DNA of 64,000 nt from Bacteroidales bacterium. GTDB lineage: Bacteria > Bacteroidota > Bacteroidia > Bacteroidales > Lentimicrobiaceae. The stretch spans positions 293,501 through 357,500 of the forward strand of contig JADJEQ010000037.1 in assembly GCA_016709025.1 (NCBI GenBank), in the 5' to 3' direction. Below the pieces are notes generated by a model, which saw nothing but the letters and a program-made list of their open reading frames with translations, did not search any database and was not told the DNA's origin. Positions 43,553 to 50,717 of this stretch are shown here, in pieces (position 1 is the first letter of the stretch; each line of letters starts with the position of its first letter). The translations under genes and the position numbers were made by a program.

Positions 43553-44140
43553 TCATCCTGGGTAATCTGATGCTTTCAGTATCAGAACATCCATTGGCCA
43601 AGTAACGGTTACGGTATAGGTGCCCGGTGCGGTTACATTCAGGGTGGCTGTGGTGCCGACGATATTGGTGCCGTCTGACCATGAATAGCTGCCGCCTCCT
43701 GTGGCTGTCAGGTTGATCGAAGTCACTGAACAGGTCAGGATGGTCGTTGTTGGCGGGGTGATCCCGGCAGTCGGTACGGCGATATCCTGGGTAATAACGA
43801 TGCTTTCAGTATCAGAACAGCCATTGGCCAGCGTAACGGTTACCGTATAGGTGCCCGGTGCGGTGACATTCAGGGTGGCTGTGGTGCCGACGATATTGGT
43901 GCCGTCTGACCATGAATAGCTGCCGCCGCCCGTGGCTGTCAGGTTGATCGAAGTCACTGAACAGGTCAGGATGGTCGTTGTTGGCGGGGTGATCCCGGCA
44001 GTCGGTACGGCGATATCCTGGGTAATAATGATGCTTTCAGTGTCAGAACATCCATTGGCCAAGGTAACGGTTACCGTGTAGGTGCCCGGTGCGGTTACAT
44101 TCAAGGTGGCCGTGGTGCCGACATTGGTGCCGTCGACCAT
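43553..44140 (-). CDS. Giant surface protein, short internal repeat piece
   Basis: 195 residues, about two and a half repeats; bounded above by the most damaged unit of the array (44090-44330). Confidence 0.45.
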   Translation of the reverse strand: MVDGTNVGTTATLNVTAPGTYTVTVTLANGCSDTESIIITQDIAVPTAGITPPTTTILTCSVTSINLTATGGGSYSWSDGTNIVGTTATLNVTAPGTYTVTVTLANGCSDTESIVITQDIAVPTAGITPPTTTILTCSVTSINLTATGGGSYSWSDGTNIVGTTATLNVTAPGTYTVTVTWPMDVLILKASDYPG

Positions 44141-44196
44141 GAGTAGCTCCGCCCCCGTGGCGTCAGGTTGATCAGTACCGAACAGGTCAATGGTGG

Positions 44197-46368
44197 TTAA
44201 GGTGTAATCCCGCAGTGGACTGCATATCCTGGGTAATCGATGCTTTCAGTATCAACACCATTGGCCAAGTAACGGTTACGGTGTAGGTGCCCGGTGCGGT
44301 TACATTCAGAGGTGCCGATGATGCCGTCTGACCATGAGTAGCTGCCGCCGCCCGTGGCTGTCAGGTTGATCGAAGTTACCGAACAGGTCAGGATGGTCGT
44401 TGATGGCGGGGTGATCCCGGCAGTCGGTACGGCGATATCCTGGGTAATAACGATGCTTTCAGTATCAGAACATCCATTGGCCAAAGTAACGGTTACCGTA
44501 TAGGTTCCCGGTGCGGTGACATTCAGGGTGGCTGTGGTGCCGACGATGGTGGTACCATCTGACCATGAGTAGCTGCCGCCGCCCGTGGCTGTCAGGTTGA
44601 TCGAAGTCACCGAACAGGTCAGGATGGTCGTTGTTGGCGGGGTGATCCCGGCAGTCGGTACGGCGATATCCTGGGTAATAACGATGCTTTCGGTATCAGA
44701 ACAGCCATTGGCCAGCGTAACGGTTACCGTATAGGTTCCCGGTGCGGTGACATTCAGGGTGGCTGTGGTGCCGACGATATTGGTGCCGTCTGACCATGAA
44801 TAGCTGCCGCCGCCCGTGGCTGTCAGGTTGATCGAAGTCACTGAACAGGTCAGGATGGTCGTTGCTGGCGGGGTGATCCCGGCAGTCGGTACGGCGATAT
44901 CCTGGGTAATAACGATGCTTTCAGTATCAGAACATCCATTGGCCAGCGTAACGGTTACCGTATAGGTGCCCGGTGCAGTCACACTCAATGTGGCCAAAGT
45001 GCCAACGATATTGGTGCCGTCTGACCATGAGTAGCTTCCGCCGCCCGTGGCTGTCAGGTTGATCGAAGTCACTGAACAGGTCAGGATGGTCGTTGTTGGC
45101 GGGGTGATCCCGGCAGTCGGTACGGCGATATCCTGGGTGATCGTGATGCTTTCTGTGTCAGAACATCCATTGGCCAGCGTAACGGTTACCGTATAGGTTC
45201 CCGGTGCGGTGACATTCAGGGTGGCTGTGGTGCCGACGATATTGGTGCCGTCTGACCATGAATAGCTGCCGCCTCCTGTGGCTGTCAGGTTGATCGAAGT
45301 CACCGAACAGGTCAGGATGGTCGTTGTTGGCGGGGTGATCCCGGCAGTCGGTACGGCGATATCCTGGGTAATAACGATGCTTTCAGTATCAGAACAGCCA
45401 TTGGCCAGCGTAACGGTTACCGTATAGGTTCCCGGTGCGGTGACATTCAGGGTGGCTGTGGTGCCGACGATATTGGTGCCGTCTGACCATGAATAGCTGC
45501 CGCCACCCGTGGCTGTCAGGTTGATCGAAGTTACCGAACAGGTCAAAACGGTCGTCGATGGCGGGGTAATCCCGGCAGTCGGTACGGCGATATCCTGGGT
45601 AATAACGATGCTTTCAGTATCAGAACAACCATTGGCCAGCGTAACGGTTACCGTATAGGTTCCCGGTGCGGTGACATTCAGGGTGGCTGTGGTGCCGACG
45701 ATATTGGTGCCGTCTGACCATGAATAGCTGCCGCCGCCCGTGGCTGTCAGGTTGATCGAAGTTACCGAACAGGTCAGGATGGTCGTTGTCGGCGGGGTGA
45801 TCCCGGCAGTCGGTACGGCGATATCCTGGGTAATCGTGATGCTTTCAGTGTCAGAACATCCATTGGCCAAAGTAACGGTTACCGTATAGGTTCCCGGTGC
45901 GGTCACATTCAGGGTGGCTGTGGTGCCGACGATATTGGTGCCGTCTGACCATGAATAGCTGCCGCCGCCCGTGGCTGTCAGGTTGATCGAAGTCACTGAA
46001 CAGGTCAGGATGGTCGTTGTTGGCGGGGTAATCCCGGCGGTCGGAGCTGCAATATCCTGGGTAATCACGATGCTTTCTGTGTCAGAACATCCATTGGCCG
46101 AGGTTACAGTCACCGTGTAGGTAGCAGGTGCGGTCACATTCAGCGTGGCTGTGGTGCCGACGATATTGGTGCCGTCTGACCATGAGTAGCTTCCGCCGCC
46201 TGTGGCTGTCAGGTTGATCGAAGTTACCGAACAGGTCAGGATGGTCGTTGTCGGAGGGATAATCCCTGCAGTCGGTACGGCGATATCCTGGGTAATAATG
46301 ATACTCTCAGTGTCAGAACATCCATTGGCCAGCGTAACGGTTACCGTATAGGTAGCAGGTGCGGTCAC
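44197..46368 (-). CDS. Giant surface protein, internal repeat piece
   Basis: 723 residues, about nine repeats in one frame, ending in degraded copies. The upper end meets the 20-base duplication near 46385. Confidence 0.6.
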   Translation of the reverse strand: MTAPATYTVTVTLANGCSDTESIIITQDIAVPTAGIIPPTTTILTCSVTSINLTATGGGSYSWSDGTNIVGTTATLNVTAPATYTVTVTSANGCSDTESIVITQDIAAPTAGITPPTTTILTCSVTSINLTATGGGSYSWSDGTNIVGTTATLNVTAPGTYTVTVTLANGCSDTESITITQDIAVPTAGITPPTTTILTCSVTSINLTATGGGSYSWSDGTNIVGTTATLNVTAPGTYTVTVTLANGCSDTESIVITQDIAVPTAGITPPSTTVLTCSVTSINLTATGGGSYSWSDGTNIVGTTATLNVTAPGTYTVTVTLANGCSDTESIVITQDIAVPTAGITPPTTTILTCSVTSINLTATGGGSYSWSDGTNIVGTTATLNVTAPGTYTVTVTLANGCSDTESITITQDIAVPTAGITPPTTTILTCSVTSINLTATGGGSYSWSDGTNIVGTLATLSVTAPGTYTVTVTLANGCSDTESIVITQDIAVPTAGITPPATTILTCSVTSINLTATGGGSYSWSDGTNIVGTTATLNVTAPGTYTVTVTLANGCSDTESIVITQDIAVPTAGITPPTTTILTCSVTSINLTATGGGSYSWSDGTTIVGTTATLNVTAPGTYTVTVTLANGCSDTESIVITQDIAVPTAGITPPSTTILTCSVTSINLTATGGGSYSWSDGIIGTSECNRTGHLHRNRYLANGVDTESIDYPGYAVHCGITP

Positions 46369-48283
46369 ATTCAGCGTGGCTGTGAGTCACATTCAAGGTG
46401 GCTGTGGTGCCTACGATATTGGTGCCGTCTGACCATGAATAGCTGCCGCCGCCCGTGGCTGTCAGGTTGATCGAAGTCACCGAACAGGTCAGGATGGTCG
46501 TTGTTGGCGGGGTGATCCCGGCAGTCGGTACGGCGATATCCTGGGTAATAACGATGCTTTCAGTATCAGAACAGCCATTGGCCAACGTAACGGTTACCGT
46601 ATAGGTTCCCGGTGCGGTGACATTCAGGGTGGCTGTGGTGCCGACGATATTGGTGCCGTCTGACCATGAATAGCTGCCGCCGCCCGTGGCTGTCAGGTTG
46701 ATCGAAGTCACCGAACAGGACAGGATGGTCGTCGATGGCGGGGTAATCCCTGCGGTCGGTACGGCGATATCCTGGGTAATGGCGATGCTTTCAGTATCAG
46801 AACATCCATTGGCCAGCGTAACGGTTACCGTATAGGTTCCCGGTGCGGTCACATTCAGCGTGGCTGTGGTGCCGACGATATTGGTGCCGTCTGACCATGA
46901 GTAGCTGCCGCCGCCCGTGGCTGTCAGGTTGATCGAAGTCACCGAACAGGTCAAAACGGTCGTCGATGGCGGGGTAATCCCGGCAGTCGGTGCTGCAATA
47001 TCCTGGGTAATCGTGATGCTTTCAGTATCAGAACATCCATTGGCCAAGGTTACAGTCACGGTGTAGGTAGCAGGTGCAGTCACATTCAGCGTGGCTGTGG
47101 TGCCGACGATATTGGTGCCGTCTGACCATGAATAGCTGCCGCCGCCCGTGGCTGTCAGGTTGATCGAAGTCACTGAACAGGTCAGGATGGTCGTTGTTGG
47201 CGGGGTGATCCCGGCAGTCGGTACGGCGATATCCTGGGTAATAACGATGCTTTCAGTATCAGAACAGCCATTGGCCAAAGTAACGGTTACGGTGTAGGTG
47301 CCCGGTGCAGTGACATTCAAGGTGGCTGTGGTGCCGACGATATTGGTGCCGTCTGACCATGAATAGCTGCCGCCGCCTGTGGCTGTCAGGTTGATCGAAG
47401 TCACCGAACAGGTCAAAACGGTCGTCGATGGCGGGGTAATCCCGGCGGTCGGTACTGCGATATCCTGGGTAATAACGATGCTTTCAGTATCAGAACATCC
47501 ATTGGCCAACGTAACGGTTACCGTATAGGTTCCCGGTGCGGTGACATTCAGGGTGGCTGTGGTGCCGACGATATTGGTGCCGTCTGACCATGAGTAGCTG
47601 CCGCCGCCCGTGGCTGTCAGGTTGATCGAAGTCACCGAACAGGTCAGGATGGTCGTTGTTGGCGGGGTAATCCCGGCAGTCGGTACGGCGATATCCTGGG
47701 TAATAACGATGCTTTCAGTATCAGAACATCCATTGGCCAGGGTAACAGTTACCGTATAGGTAGCAGGTGCAGTCACATTCAGAGTGGCTGTAGTGCCGAC
47801 GATATTGGTGCCGTCTGACCATGAATAGCTGACGCCACCCGTTGCTGTCAGGTTGATCGAAGTCACCGAACAGGTCAGGATGGTCGTTGTTGGCGGGGTG
47901 ATCCCGGCAGTCGGTGCGGCGATATCCTGGGTAATAACGATGCTTTCTGTATCAGAACATCCATTGGCCGAGGTTACGGTTACGGTGTAGGTAGCAGGTG
48001 CAGTCACATTCAGGGTGGCTGTAGTGCCGACGATATTGGTGCCGTCTGACCATGAGTAGCTGCCGCCGCCTGTGGCTGTCAGGTTGATCGAAGTCACTGA
48101 ACAGGTCAGGATGGTCGTTGTTGGTATTCCAATACCGGCGGTCGGTACATTTTCGTCCTGGGTAATAATGATACTCTCAGTGTCAGAACATCCATTGGCC
48201 AGCGTAACAGTTACCGTATAGGTCGCGGTGCAGTGACATTCAGGGTGGCTGTGGTGCCGACGATATTGGTGCCGTCTGACCAT
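46313..48283 (-). CDS. Giant surface protein, internal repeat piece
   Basis: 656 residues, about eight repeats. The first ~20 residues (MVRRHQYRRHHSHPEC) are out-of-frame translation of a repeat, so the true coding frame begins after the one-base loss near 48222. Contains the variant QDENVPTAGIGIPTT. Confidence 0.6.
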   Translation of the reverse strand: MVRRHQYRRHHSHPECHCTATYTVTVTLANGCSDTESIIITQDENVPTAGIGIPTTTILTCSVTSINLTATGGGSYSWSDGTNIVGTTATLNVTAPATYTVTVTSANGCSDTESIVITQDIAAPTAGITPPTTTILTCSVTSINLTATGGVSYSWSDGTNIVGTTATLNVTAPATYTVTVTLANGCSDTESIVITQDIAVPTAGITPPTTTILTCSVTSINLTATGGGSYSWSDGTNIVGTTATLNVTAPGTYTVTVTLANGCSDTESIVITQDIAVPTAGITPPSTTVLTCSVTSINLTATGGGSYSWSDGTNIVGTTATLNVTAPGTYTVTVTLANGCSDTESIVITQDIAVPTAGITPPTTTILTCSVTSINLTATGGGSYSWSDGTNIVGTTATLNVTAPATYTVTVTLANGCSDTESITITQDIAAPTAGITPPSTTVLTCSVTSINLTATGGGSYSWSDGTNIVGTTATLNVTAPGTYTVTVTLANGCSDTESIAITQDIAVPTAGITPPSTTILSCSVTSINLTATGGGSYSWSDGTNIVGTTATLNVTAPGTYTVTVTLANGCSDTESIVITQDIAVPTAGITPPTTTILTCSVTSINLTATGGGSYSWSDGTNIVGTTATLNVTHSHAECDRTCYLYGNRYAGQWMF

Positions 48284-49665
48284 GAATAGCTGCCGCCGCC
48301 CGTGGCTGTCAGGTTGATCGAAGTCACCGAACAGGTCAGGATCGTCGTTGTCGGAGGGGTAATCCCCGCAGTCGGTACGGCGATATCCTGGGTAATAATG
48401 ATGCTTTCAGTATCAGAACAGCCATTGGCCAGCGTAACGGTTACCGTATAGGTTCCCGGTGCGGTGACATTCAGGGTGGCTGTGGTGCCGACGATATTGG
48501 TGCCGTCTGACCATGAGTAGCTGCCGCCGCCCGTGGCTGTCAGGTTGATCGAAGTCACTGAACAGGTCAGGATGGTCGTTGTCGGCGGGGTAATCCCGGC
48601 GGTCGGTGCGGCGATATCCTGGGTAATAACGATGCTTTCAGTATCAGAACATCCATTGGCCAAAGTAACGGTTACCGTATAGGTACCCGGTGCAGTGACA
48701 TTCAAGGTGGCTGAGGTGCCGACGATATTGGTGCCGTCTGACCATGAGTAGCTACCGCCACCCGTTGCTGTCAGGTTGATCGAAGTCACCGAACAGGTCA
48801 AAACGGTCGTCGATGGCGGGGTAATCCCGGCAGTCGGTGCTGCGATATCCTGGGTAATAATGATGCTTTCAGTGTCAGAACATCCATTGGCCAAAGTAAC
48901 GGTTACCGTATAGGTAGCAGGTGCGGTCACATTCAGGGTGGCTGTAGTGCCGACGATATTGGTGCCGTCTGACCATGAATAGCTGCCGCCTCCTGTGGCT
49001 GTCAGGTTGATCGAAGTCACTGAACAGGTCAGGATGGTCGTTGTTGGCGGGGTGATCCCGGCAGTCGGTACGGCGATATCCTGGGTAATAACGATGCTTT
49101 CAGTATCAGAACATCCATTGGCCGAAGTTACGGTTACGGTGTAGGTAGCAGGTGCAGTCACATTCAGGGTGGCTGTGGTGCCGACGATATTGGTGCCGTC
49201 TGACCATGAGTAGCTGCCGCCGCCTGTGGCTGTCAGGTTGATCGAAGTCACCGAACAGGTCAGGATGGTCGTCGATGGCGGGGTAATCCCGGCGGTCGGT
49301 ACGGCGATATCCTGGGTGATGGTGATGCTTTCTGTGTCAGAACATCCATTGGCCGAGGTTACGGTCACGGTGTAGGTAGCAGGTGCAGTCACATTCAGGG
49401 TGGCTGTGGTGCCGACGATATTGGTGCCGTCTGACCATGAGTAGCTGCCGCCGCCCGTGGCTGTCAGGTTGATCGAAGTCACCGAACAAGTCAGTATGGT
49501 GGTTGGCGGGGTAATCCCGGCAGTCGGTACGGCGATATCCTGGGTAATAACGATGCTTTCGGTATCAGAACATCCATTGGCCAGGTAACGGTTACCGTAT
49601 AGGTTCCCGGTGCAGTCACATTCAGGGTGGCTGTGGTGCCGACGATATTGGTGCCGTCTGACCAT
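48211..49665 (-). CDS. Giant surface protein, internal repeat piece
   Basis: 484 residues, about six repeats; the first ~27 residues are out of frame, as the frame is restored only after the missing base near 49582. One copy has the shortened GITPPTTILTC. Confidence 0.6.
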   Translation of the reverse strand: MVRRHQYRRHHSHPECDCTGNLYGNRYLANGCSDTESIVITQDIAVPTAGITPPTTILTCSVTSINLTATGGGSYSWSDGTNIVGTTATLNVTAPATYTVTVTSANGCSDTESITITQDIAVPTAGITPPSTTILTCSVTSINLTATGGGSYSWSDGTNIVGTTATLNVTAPATYTVTVTSANGCSDTESIVITQDIAVPTAGITPPTTTILTCSVTSINLTATGGGSYSWSDGTNIVGTTATLNVTAPATYTVTVTLANGCSDTESIIITQDIAAPTAGITPPSTTVLTCSVTSINLTATGGGSYSWSDGTNIVGTSATLNVTAPGTYTVTVTLANGCSDTESIVITQDIAAPTAGITPPTTTILTCSVTSINLTATGGGSYSWSDGTNIVGTTATLNVTAPGTYTVTVTLANGCSDTESIIITQDIAVPTAGITPPTTTILTCSVTSINLTATGGGSYSWSDGTNIVGTTATLNVTAPRPIR

Positions 49666-50588
49666 GAGTAGCTACCGCCGCCCGTGGCTGTCAGGTTGAT
49701 CGAAGTCACCGAACAGGTCAAAACGGTCGTCGATGGCGGGGTAATCCCGGCGGTCGGTGCTGCGATATCCTGGGTAATCGTGATGCTTTCAGTATCAGAA
49801 CATCCATTGGCCGAAGTAACGGTTACGGTGTAGGTAGCAGGTGCGGTCACATTCAGGGTGGCTGTGGTGCCGACGATATTGGTGCCGTCTGACCATGAGT
49901 AGCTGCCGCCGCCTGTGGCTGTCAGGTTGATCGAAGTCACCGAACAGGTCAAAACGGTCGTCGATGGCGGGGTAATCCCGGCGGTCGGTGCGGCGATATC
50001 CTGGGTAATAACGATGCTTTCAGTATCAGAACATCCATTGGCCGAGGTTACGGTTACGGTGTAGGTTCCCGGTGCGGTGACATTCAAGGTGGCTGTGGTG
50101 CCGACGATATTGGTGCCGTCTGACCATGAATAGCTGCCGCCACCCGTGGCTGTCAGGTTGATCGAAGTCACTGAACAAGTCAGGATGGTCGTTGTTGGCG
50201 GGGTGATCCCGGCAGTCGGTACGGCGATATCCTGGGTAATCACGATGCTTTCTGTGTCAGAACATCCATTGGCCAGCGTAACAGTTACCGTATAGGTAGC
50301 AGGTGCGGTCACATTCAGGGTGGCTGTGGTGCCGACGATATTGGTGCCGTCTGACCATGAATAGCTGACGCCACCCGTTGCTGTCAGGTTGATCGAAGTC
50401 ACCGAACAGGTCAGGATGGTCGTTGTTGGCGGGGTGATCCCGGCAGTCGGTACGGCGATATCCTGGGTAATAACGATGCTTTCAGTATCAGAACATCCAT
50501 TGGCCAGGTAACGGTTACCGTATAGGTTCCCGGAGCGGTGACATTCAGGGTGGCTGTGGTGCCGACGATATTGGTGCCGTCTGACCAT
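49491..50588 (-). CDS. Giant surface protein, internal repeat piece
   Basis: 365 residues, about four and a half repeats, in the same reading frame as the N-terminal piece: the +1 near 50737 and the -1 near 50513 cancel. The first ~27 residues are out of frame. Confidence 0.6.
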   Translation of the reverse strand: MVRRHQYRRHHSHPECHRSGNLYGNRYLANGCSDTESIVITQDIAVPTAGITPPTTTILTCSVTSINLTATGGVSYSWSDGTNIVGTTATLNVTAPATYTVTVTLANGCSDTESIVITQDIAVPTAGITPPTTTILTCSVTSINLTATGGGSYSWSDGTNIVGTTATLNVTAPGTYTVTVTSANGCSDTESIVITQDIAAPTAGITPPSTTVLTCSVTSINLTATGGGSYSWSDGTNIVGTTATLNVTAPATYTVTVTSANGCSDTESITITQDIAAPTAGITPPSTTVLTCSVTSINLTATGGGSYSWSDGTNIVGTTATLNVTAPGTYTVTVTWPMDVLIPKASLLPRISPYRLPGLPRQPPY

Positions 50589-50717
50589 GAGTAGCTGCCG
50601 CCACCCGTGGCTGTCAGGTTGATCGAAGTCACCGAACAGGTCAGGATGGTCGTTGTTGGCGGGGTGATCCCGGCAGTCGGTACGGCGATATCCTGGGTAA
50701 TAACGATGCTTTCGGTA

